A stretch of DNA of 64,000 nt, taken from assembly GCA_902616675.1 (NCBI GenBank), contig CACMTV010000002.1:62001-126000 (forward strand), given 5' to 3'. How positions within the stretch are numbered: the stretch's first letter is position 1; every line of letters starts with the position of its first letter. Source of the DNA: an uncultured Pelagibacteraceae bacterium (GTDB lineage Bacteria; Pseudomonadota; Alphaproteobacteria; Pelagibacterales; Pelagibacteraceae). This document shows positions 53,574-62,391 of this stretch, piece by piece. A program made the position numbers and the translations under genes. Below the pieces are notes generated by a model. That model worked only from the letters and a program-made list of their open reading frames with translations. It was not told the DNA's origin and ran no database searches.

Positions 53574-54377
53574 ATGTTAGATGATTTCTTTATAAGGGCT
53601 TTAATAGCTGGGCTTGGTATTGCAATTGTAACAGGTCCCCTTGGATGTTTCGTCATATGGAGACGATTGTCATATTTTGGTGATACTCTTGCTCACTCCG
53701 CTTTACTCGGAGTTACACTCGCCTATACTTTAGAATTTAATATTGCCGTTTCAGTATTTATTATTTCGTCTTTAATTGCATTAATTCTAATAGATCTACA
53801 AAAAAGAACTAATCTACCAGGAGATGCTTTACTAGGACTTTTAGCTCATTCATCCTTGGCAGTTGGACTAGTTGTTATTGGATTTTTAACATTTATAAGG
53901 TTCGATATTATGGGATTATTATTTGGAGATATATTAGCAGTTACAACTGATGATATATTCATTATATGGATAGGTGGTCCGTTAATATTAATAATACTTA
54001 AATTAATTTGGAAACCTTTATTTGCATCAACAGTAAACTATGAACTGGCAGAAGCTGAGGGATTAAATCCTGACAGAGCTAAAGCTATATTTACTATTTT
54101 AATGGCAGGTATCATTGCTATTTCAATTAAAATGGTTGGACTATTATTAATTACAGGAATGTTAATTATACCAGCTGCAATGGCTAGAAATATTTCTTCG
54201 AGCCCACAAATGATGGTAATTTATTCAGTGATTGGGGGATTGTTGTCTGTAATTTTAGGTTTATTAACTTCTTTAGAATTTAATACAGCTTCAGGGCCTT
54301 CAATAATAGCAGCTGCCTTACTTTTATTCATACTTTCATTATTAAAAATTAAACAATCGATTAAATTGAAAAATTGA
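53574..54377 (+). CDS. znuB: Zinc ABC transporter permease
   Basis: 267 residues with about eight hydrophobic helices, the ABC-3 family of metal permeases. GPLGCFVIWRRLSYFGDTLAHSALLG and LLITGMLIIPAAMARNISSSP are conserved family segments. It forms the Zn channel with ZnuC. 15 bases separate it from zur, so znuC-znuB-zur form one operon. Confidence 0.94.
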   Translation: MLDDFFIRALIAGLGIAIVTGPLGCFVIWRRLSYFGDTLAHSALLGVTLAYTLEFNIAVSVFIISSLIALILIDLQKRTNLPGDALLGLLAHSSLAVGLVVIGFLTFIRFDIMGLLFGDILAVTTDDIFIIWIGGPLILIILKLIWKPLFASTVNYELAEAEGLNPDRAKAIFTILMAGIIAISIKMVGLLLITGMLIIPAAMARNISSSPQMMVIYSVIGGLLSVILGLLTSLEFNTASGPSIIAAALLLFILSLLKIKQSIKLKN

Positions 54378-54392
54378 TGGAGAATCAGTACA

Positions 54393-54800
54393 ATGGCTAA
54401 AATGCAAAAAGAATATAATCTATCAAAAAATCAGCAAATAGTTTTTGATATAATCGAAAAATCTAGCGAACCGGTTAAAGCTTACTCAATTCTATATAAT
54501 GTAAAAAAAAAGGGTATCAAAGCTCCTCCTCAAGTTTATAGAGCTTTAGAAAAATTAATTAAGCTTGGTAAAATTCATAAAGTGGAAAGTAAAAATGCAT
54601 TCGTAGCTTGTAAAAGTTCTAATTGTGAAATATCAAAAGCTACCGCTTTTTCAATTTGTGAGATTTGTGAAAAAGTCACTGAAATTGCAAACAATAAACT
54701 TTCTAATTTCTTAAATAGTTTTGAGGATAAATCTGGCATGAAATATAAAAAGTATAATCTTGAATTTTTCGGATTATGCAAAAAGTGTAAAAAAACTTAA
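54393..54800 (+). CDS. zur: Zinc uptake regulator, Fur family
   Basis: 135 residues. A winged-helix DNA-binding half (YRALEKLIKLGKIHKVES is the wing and recognition helix region) is followed by a zinc-site half with paired cysteines: Cys-x2-Cys in CEICEK and Cys-x2-Cys in GLCKKCKKT. Location behind znuCB and the palindromes upstream identify Zur rather than Fur. Being in the regulated operon, it would be autorepressed. GGAG lies a dozen bases before the ATG. Confidence 0.92.
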   Translation: MAKMQKEYNLSKNQQIVFDIIEKSSEPVKAYSILYNVKKKGIKAPPQVYRALEKLIKLGKIHKVESKNAFVACKSSNCEISKATAFSICEICEKVTEIANNKLSNFLNSFEDKSGMKYKKYNLEFFGLCKKCKKT

Positions 54801-54901
54801 TTTTCCCCCATTTTAGCTGATTATAATTCACCTTTTAGTTGCATTACGGTTACATTTACTAATTATACGTGCTAGTTTTTTTAAAAAAATAAGGAGTATA
54901 C

Positions 54902-55843
54902 ATGAAACATTTTAAAATTATCGTTGCTTTGATTGCAGCTTTGTTCATAACAAAAGCAGTTAATGCTAACGAAATCAAAATGGCTAAAGCGAACTGGGAT
55001 ACTGGTTATTTCCAAGCTGAAATATACAAACAAGCTTTGGAAAAAATGGGCTACAAAGTAACTGAGCCTAAAGCAATTAAGCCTTCAGTATTTTACGTTG
55101 CAGCAGCAGCAGGAGATCTTGACCTATGGGTAAACGGATGGTTTGGAACTCACGATGGATATATCAAAGAAGCTAAAGGTAAAGTTAAAAAAGTTGGTTA
55201 TGTAATGAAAAAAGGTGGCTTACAAGGTTACCTGATCGACAAAAAATCAGCTGACAGCCTTGGTATCAAAAGCGTAATGGATATTAAAAAACACGCAGCA
55301 AAATTTGACTCTAATGGTGACGGTAAAGCAGACATGGTAGCTTGCCCTCCAGGTTGGGGATGTGAGAAACAAATCACAAAACACTTTGCTGAACTAGGTT
55401 TAGGTGACTTTATAAATCCAGTAAAAGCTGACTACTCAGCATCTATGGCTGACGTAGTTGCTAAATATAAAAACGGTAAGCCAGTATTATTTTATACTTG
55501 GACACCGAATTGGACAGTTGGTGCTTTAAAACTTGGACAAGATGTTGTTTGGATAGAAGTTCCATACAGCGCTACAAAAAAAGTAGCAGTATCAAATGCA
55601 ACAAAATCTAAAATAAATATGGGTTTTGGTGCTGATGATATTCGTCCAGCAGCTAACTCTGATTTCTTAAAAGCTAATCCTAAAGTGAAAAAAATGCTTT
55701 CTAAAGCATCTATTCCACTAGCGGATATCGCAGCACAAAACATGAAGATGAATGCTGGTGAGAAAAGCGAAAGAGCAATCAAGAAGCATGCTAAGGAGTG
55801 GATTAAAGCGAACCAAAGTACGTTCGACAGTTGGATAAAGTAA
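54902..55843 (+). CDS. proX: Glycine betaine/proline-type ABC transporter substrate-binding protein
   Basis: 313 residues. Signal peptide MKHFKIIVALIAALFITKAVNA, then the OpuAC-type fold: ANWDTGYFQAEIYKQALEKMG, GDLDLWVNGWFGTHD (Trp-rich ligand pocket) and LFYTWTPNWTVGALKLG. Binds a quaternary amine such as glycine betaine; choline or other osmolytes possible. AAGGAG lies 6 bases before the ATG, one of the best ribosome sites here. High use of C-ending codons suggests strong expression. Confidence 0.87.
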   Translation: MKHFKIIVALIAALFITKAVNANEIKMAKANWDTGYFQAEIYKQALEKMGYKVTEPKAIKPSVFYVAAAAGDLDLWVNGWFGTHDGYIKEAKGKVKKVGYVMKKGGLQGYLIDKKSADSLGIKSVMDIKKHAAKFDSNGDGKADMVACPPGWGCEKQITKHFAELGLGDFINPVKADYSASMADVVAKYKNGKPVLFYTWTPNWTVGALKLGQDVVWIEVPYSATKKVAVSNATKSKINMGFGADDIRPAANSDFLKANPKVKKMLSKASIPLADIAAQNMKMNAGEKSERAIKKHAKEWIKANQSTFDSWIK

Positions 55844-55854
55844 GTTTTAGGTAA

Positions 55855-56721
55855 GTGAGCTTAAAACTTTCACCATCTGACTACGAAGTATACGTTCCGA
55901 TAGCAGAATGGATTGAAAAACATATTAAGGAGTGGTTGTTCATGCAACGACCACTCTTTAAAAAGTTATCAGCTCCAATAGACTCAGTTTTAAACGGTTT
56001 AGACACATTATTTAACTTCATACCATTTCCGATAGTAATTCTTATATTCATGGCTTTTGCATTTAAAACTAATGGATTAAAATTCGCATTATTATCAGCA
56101 CTAAGTTTAATTTTTATTGACCTTGTTGATTTGTGGCAAGAAACAATGACAACGTTAGCAATGATATTCACAGCAGTTATCTTTTGCATGATAATTGGAA
56201 TACCTTTGGGAATTGTTGCATCACGAAGTAATTTATTTGAAACTATATTAAGGCCTATACTCGATATAATGCAAACTATACCAAGTTTTGTTTATTTAAT
56301 TCCTGTTGTGATGTTATTTGGAGTAGGGCTGACACCGGGTGTGGTTGCAACTATTGTATTTGCTTTGCCACCAATTGTTAGACTAACGAACTTAGGAATT
56401 AGACAAGTTGGTAAAGGATTTAAAGAAGCTGGTGCGAGCTTAGGTTTATCAAGATTTTTAATTTTAACTAAAATAGAAATTCCTTTAGCCATGAAAACTA
56501 TTATGGCAGGAGTAAACCAAACGTTAATGTTAGCTTTATCAATGGTAGTTATAGCTGCACTAATTGGAGCAGGGGGGTTAGGATTAACTGTATACGTTGC
56601 ATTAGGTAGGTTAGATATTGGTGGAGCTGTTGTTGGAGGAACTGGTATTGTTATATTAGCAATTATTTTAGATAGAATAACCCAAAAAATTATTCCTCAA
56701 GATAACATTAAATCTAGATAA
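55855..56721 (+). CDS. proW: Glycine betaine/proline-type ABC transporter permease
   Basis: 288 residues. About 50 residues of soluble N terminus, then five to six helices. PILDIMQTIPSFVYLIPVVMLFGVG and FALPPIVRLTNLGIRQV are conserved ProW/OpuAB segments, and EAGASLGLSRFLILTKIEIPLA is the EAA loop docking the ATPase. Start is GTG 55855, 11 bases after proX. No proV-type ATPase gene follows; the next gene runs in the opposite direction, so the ATPase must be elsewhere. Confidence 0.9.
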   Translation: MSLKLSPSDYEVYVPIAEWIEKHIKEWLFMQRPLFKKLSAPIDSVLNGLDTLFNFIPFPIVILIFMAFAFKTNGLKFALLSALSLIFIDLVDLWQETMTTLAMIFTAVIFCMIIGIPLGIVASRSNLFETILRPILDIMQTIPSFVYLIPVVMLFGVGLTPGVVATIVFALPPIVRLTNLGIRQVGKGFKEAGASLGLSRFLILTKIEIPLAMKTIMAGVNQTLMLALSMVVIAALIGAGGLGLTVYVALGRLDIGGAVVGGTGIVILAIILDRITQKIIPQDNIKSR

Positions 56722-56722
56722 T

Positions 56723-57568
56723 TTAATTAATTTTTCTAACAAAAAGAACAAAAATGATTGACGTCACAAACATAATCAATGCATATGCAGCTGTAGGAAC
56801 CATAAACACAATATCATCAAATAACTGAGTTGCTACAAATACAGCTAATGTTCCATTTTGTAAACCGCATTCAAGAGAAATACATTTTCTCTGGGGAATT
56901 CCTGAAGCAAACATTTTAGCAATATAATAACCTAAGAAAATCATAGTTAGATTTAGCAGCAAAGATATTAAACCTGCTCTTGTAATAAAACTAATTATTC
57001 TGTCCCATTCCTCAACCCAAATAGATATAAAAACAATTAAAAATAATATTACTGATAGCCTTTGAACTAATAAAGTTTTAGATATTATAAAATCAGTCAT
57101 TAAACTTCTAACAATCATTCCAAAAAGCACTGGCACGGTTACTACAAAAAACATTTTAAGCGCAATATTTAGCATTGAAATTTCTTTAACTATTTCAACA
57201 CCTAAATAATTAGCTGAATTAAACACTATCAAAGGGACAATAATTATACTTAGTAAGCTTACAACAGCAGTTAATGTTACTGATAAAGCAACATCTCCAT
57301 CAGCAAATTTAGTTAATATGTTTGAAGTTACTCCACCTGGTGCTGCCGCAATAATCATGACACCCATAGCAATTTCTACAGGTAACGAAATTAAACTTAT
57401 TAAGATAATAGCTACTATAGGAAGAAGAATAACTTGTGATAAAAAGCCTATAAGAAAATCTTTAGGATTTTTTATTACTCTTAAAAAATCTTGAGCTGTT
57501 AAACCTAGTCCAAGACCAAACATGATTATAGCTAAACATATCGGCGCTATACTTTTTGCGATTTCCAC
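56723..57568 (-). CDS. Bile acid:sodium symporter (BASS) family transporter
   Basis: 281 residues, nine to ten hydrophobic helices in the BASS layout. AAPGGVTSNILTKFADGDVALSVTLTAV is the conserved sodium-site segment, and LECGLQNGTLAVFVA is the second crossover motif (ECGxQN). Such proteins import organic anions with sodium. Start is GTG 57568 (GGGAG 7 bases before). A palindrome lies 14 bases upstream of the start, so the gene is probably regulated. Stop is 1 base from the proW stop. Confidence 0.88.
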   Translation of the reverse strand: MEIAKSIAPICLAIIMFGLGLGLTAQDFLRVIKNPKDFLIGFLSQVILLPIVAIILISLISLPVEIAMGVMIIAAAPGGVTSNILTKFADGDVALSVTLTAVVSLLSIIIVPLIVFNSANYLGVEIVKEISMLNIALKMFFVVTVPVLFGMIVRSLMTDFIISKTLLVQRLSVILFLIVFISIWVEEWDRIISFITRAGLISLLLNLTMIFLGYYIAKMFASGIPQRKCISLECGLQNGTLAVFVATQLFDDIVFMVPTAAYALIMFVTSIIFVLFVRKIN

Positions 57569-57581
57569 TCATTTCTCCCGA

Positions 57582-57596
57582 TGTTACTATGTAACA
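57582..57596. promoter_or_regulatory. Palindrome upstream of the BASS transporter gene
   Basis: TGTTACTATGTAACA is a perfect inverted repeat (TGTTAC, 3-base spacer, GTAACA). It shares 12 of 15 positions with the znu Zur-like operator at 52773. It lies 13 bases upstream of the BASS start codon, so a bound repressor would block transcription. Zur or another dimeric regulator could be the reader. Confidence 0.55.
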
Positions 57597-57850
57597 TATA
57601 CAGAAAAAGGGCCCAAAATGAAACAATCTTGGGTTGTGCTCAACTCAACTTATGATAGATTCGTCTCATATGAGAATCTTAGCTTCAAGAATTAAAAACG
57701 CTAAAGAGCTTAAGTACGGTAAGCTTAAAACTAGCTTGCTAAAGCCAAAAAATAACCTTCAGTCAGACTTCTACTATCTTTTTAAGAAAAAAACTTTAAT
57801 CAAAAAATAATTAACTAAATCATTTTTCCCGTATACGGTGCGACATTATT
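57597..57850. other. Intergenic stretch: hairpin and possible small ORF
   Basis: This is the body of the only gap over 300 bases (57569-57916). An imperfect 8-base hairpin lies at 57629-57648 (TTGGGTTG/CAACTCAA, loop TGCT, one G-T pair). A small Lys-rich frame runs 57652-57810. Short AAGCTT/AGCTT repeats occur around 57711-57740. No promoter, terminator or known RNA is recognised. A small RNA or leader is possible but not supported. Confidence 0.35.
57652..57810 (+). CDS. Possible 52-residue Lys-rich small protein
   Basis: An open frame from ATG 57652 (alternative ATG 57670, 46 residues) ends at TAA 57810. It contains MRILASRIKNAKELKYGK and a Lys-rich tail, with codon use like its neighbours. 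No convincing ribosome-binding site precedes either ATG, and no family is recognised, so it may be a chance frame. Confidence 0.25.
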   Translation: MIDSSHMRILASRIKNAKELKYGKLKTSLLKPKNNLQSDFYYLFKKKTLIKK

Positions 57851-57869
57851 GATAATGATAATTATTCTC
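57851..57869. promoter_or_regulatory. Fur box 1 upstream of fbpA
   Basis: GATAATGATAATTATTCTC matches the classical Fur box GATAATGATAATCATTATC at 17 of 19 positions. It lies 48 bases before the fbpA ATG, so iron-loaded Fur could repress the iron importer. The fur gene itself is not in the window. Confidence 0.8.
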
Positions 57870-57881
57870 ATTCTCAGTTAA

Positions 57882-57898
57882 TTGAGAACTATTCTCAA
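57882..57898. promoter_or_regulatory. Fur/Irr-type palindrome 2 upstream of fbpA
   Basis: TTGAGAACTATTCTCAA is a perfect inverted repeat with a 3-base spacer. Its inner 15 bases differ from the Fur variant TGAGAATNATTCTCA at one position; it also resembles iron-responsive Irr elements. It lies 18 bases before the fbpA ATG. Confidence 0.62.
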
Positions 57899-57916
57899 AA
57901 CTAATGAGGGAGATAA

Positions 57917-58927
57917 ATGAGAAAAATAATATTAGCAGTTTCAGCATTATTTTTTGTTTTTGGAAATCTTTTAGCGAACGAAGTAAATATATTTAGTGCA
58001 AGACATTACGATTCAGATGTTCAATTGTATGAAAAATTTACAGCTAAAACAGGTATAAAAGTAAATGTTGTATCAGGAAAATCAGGCGCATTAGAGAAAA
58101 GAATAATCGCAGAGGGCGGCACAGCAGACTTATATATAACAGCTGATGCTGGTAGACTTGGTGCATTTGCAGCTAACTTACAAGGAGGCTTAACAAGTAA
58201 CGAAATAAAGTCAGCAGTTCCGAGTAATTTTAGAACATCTAAATGGGTTGGAATAGCTAAAAGAGCAAGAATAGTTTATTTTGCTCCAGAGAGAGTTACA
58301 GGCGCAGAGTTAAGAGGCCTAACTTATGAAAGTTTAGCAGATCCTAAATGGAAAGGCAGATTAGTTATAAGAGCTTCTAACAATATTTATAACCAGTCAC
58401 TCGTTGCTTCATTAATTAAAAATAATGGAAAAGGTAAAGTAGCAGAGTGGTCAAAAGGAATGGTTTCGAATATGGCTAGATCTCCAAAAGGTAATGACAG
58501 AGCACAGATTCTAGCAGTAGCTGCAGGAGAAGCCGATATTGCAGTAGCTAATACATATTACTTAGCTCTTATGTTATCAGGCAAAAAAGGTGCTGAGCAA
58601 CAAGCTGCAGCTAAAAAAGTAAAACCTTTTTTTCCAAATCAAGGCGATAGAGGAACTCACATGAACATAAGTGGCGCAGGACTTGTTAAAGGCGCACCAA
58701 ACAAAGATAATGCAATTAAGTTAGTTGAATTTTTACTAAGTAAAGAAGCACAAAAGCATATAGTAAATAATACTTATGAGTATCCGATGATTGCTGGGGT
58801 TTCACCCCATCCATTAGTGGTTAATATGGGTTTAGATTTTAAACAAGATTTAACAACTAAAGTCGTTAATTATGGCAATAGACAAGCAGATGCATTAGAA
58901 GTAATGACAGCTGCAGGTTGGAAATAA
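57917..58927 (+). CDS. fbpA: Ferric iron ABC transporter substrate-binding protein
   Basis: 336 residues. Signal peptide at residues 1-20 (ALFFVFGNLLANE), then EVNIFSARHYDSDVQLYEKFTAKTG, the FbpA/FutA opening, with iron-ligand tyrosines in the AVANTYYLALML segment. It captures periplasmic Fe(III). GAGGGAG precedes the ATG by 7 bases. First gene of fbpABC behind the Fur-like boxes. Confidence 0.92.
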   Translation: MRKIILAVSALFFVFGNLLANEVNIFSARHYDSDVQLYEKFTAKTGIKVNVVSGKSGALEKRIIAEGGTADLYITADAGRLGAFAANLQGGLTSNEIKSAVPSNFRTSKWVGIAKRARIVYFAPERVTGAELRGLTYESLADPKWKGRLVIRASNNIYNQSLVASLIKNNGKGKVAEWSKGMVSNMARSPKGNDRAQILAVAAGEADIAVANTYYLALMLSGKKGAEQQAAAKKVKPFFPNQGDRGTHMNISGAGLVKGAPNKDNAIKLVEFLLSKEAQKHIVNNTYEYPMIAGVSPHPLVVNMGLDFKQDLTTKVVNYGNRQADALEVMTAAGWK

Positions 58928-58941
58928 TATTAAATATATAA

Positions 58942-60558
58942 ATGGCAAAGTATAACTTTTGGTTCTTTAGTTCCTTTTTAATTGCTCTAATTGTGGCTTT
59001 GCCAGTTATAACTGTATTCTTCAGTTTTTTTTCAGAAACTAGTAATTACCTAACAATATTAAAGAATACATTTCTTTTTGACTATATAAATAATTCATTA
59101 ATTATTTTAATTTTTGTTTTATCTATAACATTTTTATTAGGTGTAATTTCAGCTTATTTCATATCATTTTACGAATTTCCGTTATGTAACTTTTTTAGTT
59201 GGGCTCTGATATTAGCATTTGCAGTGCCAGGTTACATTTTTGCATTTTCAATTATTGCTTTTTTTGAAAATTATGGAACTGCTTATTCAATACTCACGAA
59301 CATGTTTGGCGAATATAATTATAACCCTCATATACCAAAACTAGATGGAATATTAGGATCAATTATAGCTATTAGTTTTTCCTTGTTTCCTTATGTATAC
59401 GTTTTAACAAGATCATCATTTTTCTATCAATCAAACAACTATATAGAGGTAGGTCAAAACTTAGGTTTATCTGAAAGAGAAACTTTATTTAAAATAATTT
59501 TACCTTCTGCCAGACCAGCAATTATTGCAGGTTTAGCCTTAGTTGCTATGGAGTGTTTGTCCGATTTTGGAACAGTATCAATATTTAGCGTTTCAACTCT
59601 AACTACTGGAATATATAATTCTTGGTTATCTTTTGATGATTTAAATTTAGCTAACCAAATTTCTTTTATTTTATTGCTGTTTGTTTTTCTACTGTTATCC
59701 ATAGAAATTTATTCAAGGAAAGAGGCCAAATATCATCAACCTAGTAGAGGTTTTAAACCAATTAATAAAATTAAACTAAGTGGAAAAAAATCTTTGTTAG
59801 CTTTTTCTTTTTGTTTTTTATTATTTTTTATAAGTTTTATTTTTCCAGTTTCACAGATGATCTATTGGACTTTAAAATTTCCAAAATATATCCAAGACAT
59901 TAATATTTTGAAAATAAATTTAAATACAATGTATTTGGTTGGTCTGGCTAGTATAGTATTAGTATTTATTTCATTATTTATTAATTATGGAAGTAGGATA
60001 TCCAAAAGTAAAATTTTAAATTATTTAACCAATTTCTCAATTTCAGGGTATGCTATTCCGGGTGTGATTTTAGCTGTAGCCTTTATAACTTTATTTAGCA
60101 ATTTTAGTGAATTAATGAGTGAAAATACAAGTTTAGGAAATATTAAAAAATTATTTATAGGATCAATTTTCGGTTTAGTTCTTGCATATTTTATTAGATT
60201 TTTTTCCCTTTCTTTTAATGGGATTAAATCAAGTTATGAGAAAATAAATAATTCAATTGACGAAAGTGCGTACTTACTTGGGTATTCAAAAATTAAAACT
60301 TTTTCAAGCATTCATGTTCCGTATTTAAAAAACAACATAATCTTAATAATTGTTCTAATTTCGCTGGAGATTATAAAAGAATTACCAATAACAATGATAT
60401 TAAGACCTTTTAATTTTGAAACTTTTGCTACACAAGCATATATCTATGCTTCTCAAGACTTATTAGAAGCTGCGGCATTACCTTCTTTATTTCTTATTAG
60501 TTGGGCAACTATCCTCATAATATTTTCTTCAAAATATATACTTTCGCAAAAAAACTAA
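58942..60558 (+). CDS. fbpB: Ferric iron ABC transporter permease
   Basis: 538 residues made of two fused permease halves, the usual FbpB design, with about twelve helices. Each half has an EAA loop: VGQNLGLSERETLFKIILPSARPAI (first) and ESAYLLGYSKIKTFSSIHVPYLK (second). It forms the inner-membrane channel for iron. 14 bases after fbpA. Confidence 0.91.
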   Translation: MAKYNFWFFSSFLIALIVALPVITVFFSFFSETSNYLTILKNTFLFDYINNSLIILIFVLSITFLLGVISAYFISFYEFPLCNFFSWALILAFAVPGYIFAFSIIAFFENYGTAYSILTNMFGEYNYNPHIPKLDGILGSIIAISFSLFPYVYVLTRSSFFYQSNNYIEVGQNLGLSERETLFKIILPSARPAIIAGLALVAMECLSDFGTVSIFSVSTLTTGIYNSWLSFDDLNLANQISFILLLFVFLLLSIEIYSRKEAKYHQPSRGFKPINKIKLSGKKSLLAFSFCFLLFFISFIFPVSQMIYWTLKFPKYIQDINILKINLNTMYLVGLASIVLVFISLFINYGSRISKSKILNYLTNFSISGYAIPGVILAVAFITLFSNFSELMSENTSLGNIKKLFIGSIFGLVLAYFIRFFSLSFNGIKSSYEKINNSIDESAYLLGYSKIKTFSSIHVPYLKNNIILIIVLISLEIIKELPITMILRPFNFETFATQAYIYASQDLLEAAALPSLFLISWATILIIFSSKYILSQKN

Positions 60559-60570
60559 TATAATCAAAAA

Positions 60571-61641
60571 ATGTCAAATCGATTTTTTGAAATTAAAGAT
60601 GGCAATTTTGTTGCTAGTGAAAAAAACAAAGTTAACAATGTAAACCTTAAAATAGAAGAGAAGGGTGAAATTGTTTCTTTATTGGGCCCATCTGGTGTTG
60701 GCAAAACAACAATACTTAGAACTATTGCTGGATTACAAAAACTAAGTGCTGGTGAAATTTATTTAAAAGATAAACTAATATCTTCTAATGAGGTTCATGT
60801 TGAACCAGAAAAAAGAAATATAGCCTTGTCATTTCAAGACAATTCATTATTTCCAAATTATAAAGTAATTGACAATATTAATTTTGGAAAAAAAAGATCT
60901 AATGGTAACGGTTTTTCTTATGAAGCAGAGGACATTATAAAATTACTTCATATTGAACCAATTTTAGAAAAATTTCCCCATCAAATAAGTGCTGGTGAAG
61001 CTCAACGAGTATCTTTAGCAAGATCATTAATGTCCAAGCCAGATTTATTATTACTGGATGAGCCTTTTTCAAATATTGATCAAAATTTAAAGGAAGAAAT
61101 ACAATATTCAGTAAAAAAACTATTAAAAAAAATTAATTTAACTACAATAATTGTAACTCATGATTCCTATGAAGCATTTTCTCTAGCTGACAGATGTGGA
61201 ATAATACTAAATCAAGAACTTAAACAATATGACATTCCGTATAATGTTCATCATGAACCTAATTCATTAGAAGTTGCAAAATTTTTAAATAAAGGTGTTT
61301 TTGTTGATGTTAAAGTTGTAACTAATGATTGTGCCGTACATAGTTTACAACATAAAGAATTAGGAGAGATAAGAGGCAAGCTACTTAAGAATTATCCAAA
61401 AGGAGAAAGTGTTAAATTATTATTACAACCTGAAGATCTTGTTCATGATGATCAAAGCAAACTTAAGCTTGAGGTAGTTGATAGAAAGTTCAGGGGCACA
61501 AACTTTATATACACTTTAAAAACTCAAAAGGGTGAACATATTCCAGTCTTTGTTCATTCCCACCATATTCATCAACACGAAAAATCAGAAAAGTTTGGTA
61601 TCAAAACTCCTATTTTTATTGACCATTTAGTATGTTTCTAA
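60571..61641 (+). CDS. fbpC: Ferric iron ABC transporter ATP-binding protein
   Basis: 356 residues. Walker A LGPSGVGKTTILR, signature ISAGEAQRVSLARSL (Ser-Ala-Gly variant), Walker B LLLLDEPFSNID and H-loop VTHDSYEAF. Residues from about 235 form a TOBE-type regulatory domain. Powers FbpB. 12 bases after fbpB. Confidence 0.91.
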   Translation: MSNRFFEIKDGNFVASEKNKVNNVNLKIEEKGEIVSLLGPSGVGKTTILRTIAGLQKLSAGEIYLKDKLISSNEVHVEPEKRNIALSFQDNSLFPNYKVIDNINFGKKRSNGNGFSYEAEDIIKLLHIEPILEKFPHQISAGEAQRVSLARSLMSKPDLLLLDEPFSNIDQNLKEEIQYSVKKLLKKINLTTIIVTHDSYEAFSLADRCGIILNQELKQYDIPYNVHHEPNSLEVAKFLNKGVFVDVKVVTNDCAVHSLQHKELGEIRGKLLKNYPKGESVKLLLQPEDLVHDDQSKLKLEVVDRKFRGTNFIYTLKTQKGEHIPVFVHSHHIHQHEKSEKFGIKTPIFIDHLVCF

Positions 61642-61653
61642 TTAAATAGTAAA

Positions 61654-62391
61654 ATGAAATTTTCATTAGAAATTACATCTAAAACAGATCTATCAGTTCT
61701 TCCTGGTCTGAAAGATGTTTATATCACGATGTTACCTGGTACAGATTACAAGGAAGTAGCTAATAAAGCTGATGAACTAGTCAAATCTGGGTATAACCCA
61801 ATTCCTCATTTCCCAGCGAGGTCAATAAAAGATTTAAATGAGTTAAAGGACTATGTAAAAATGTGTAAAGATTCTGGCGTAAAACAAGCTTTAGTAATTG
61901 GTGGAGGGAGAGAACCTGTAGGTGAATACCACTGCTCGTTGCAATTACTTGAGACAGGATTATTTCAAGGGATGAAGATAGGAATTGCTGGACACCCTGA
62001 GGGTTCCCCTGATATATCCGATTCAGAATTAGAAAAAGCTATGAAAGAAAAAACTCCTCTTGCAGATTATATAGTAACGCAATGGCTTTTGGATCCATCA
62101 GTAATAGCTAATTTTATATCAAAACAAACTCTTCCAGTTCATGTTGGAATTACTGGTCCCTTAAAAATAAGCAGCTTATTGAAGTTTGCGAGTATTGTTG
62201 GGGCAAAAAATTCTATAAATTTTCTTAAATCTAATACGAGTAAAGCTTTAGATTTACTGAAGCCTAGAGACCCTAGCGAATTGATAAATAGCTTAAAGAA
62301 AGTAACAGAACACTTTCATATTTATACTTTTGGTGGTCTTAAGGAAACAAATAAATGGTTGGTAGCAAACAATTATGCCAAAGAAAAATAA
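61654..62391 (+). CDS. MetF-like methylenetetrahydrofolate reductase family protein
   Basis: 245 residues, shorter than the usual MetF of about 290. The N-terminal MKFSLEITSK has the barrel-start Glu of MTHFR (FEF/EIxP position), and QALVIGGGREPVG and GMKIGIAGHPEGSPDIS correspond to the folate/flavin strands (AVAGYPEGHP). It would interconvert 5-methyl- and 5,10-methylene-THF. Its end overlaps the GcvT/DmdA-like gene by 17 bases; this pairing suggests it reoxidises the methyl-THF that a demethylase produces. Direction and cofactor are inferred. Confidence 0.75.
   Translation: MKFSLEITSKTDLSVLPGLKDVYITMLPGTDYKEVANKADELVKSGYNPIPHFPARSIKDLNELKDYVKMCKDSGVKQALVIGGGREPVGEYHCSLQLLETGLFQGMKIGIAGHPEGSPDISDSELEKAMKEKTPLADYIVTQWLLDPSVIANFISKQTLPVHVGITGPLKISSLLKFASIVGAKNSINFLKSNTSKALDLLKPRDPSELINSLKKVTEHFHIYTFGGLKETNKWLVANNYAKEK

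Noticed and set aside
54801..54901. Possible riboswitch in the 101-base leader of proX
   Set aside because: Only a ribosome site (AAGGAG) and weak promoter-like bases are visible; no stable hairpin or known aptamer consensus could be traced by eye.
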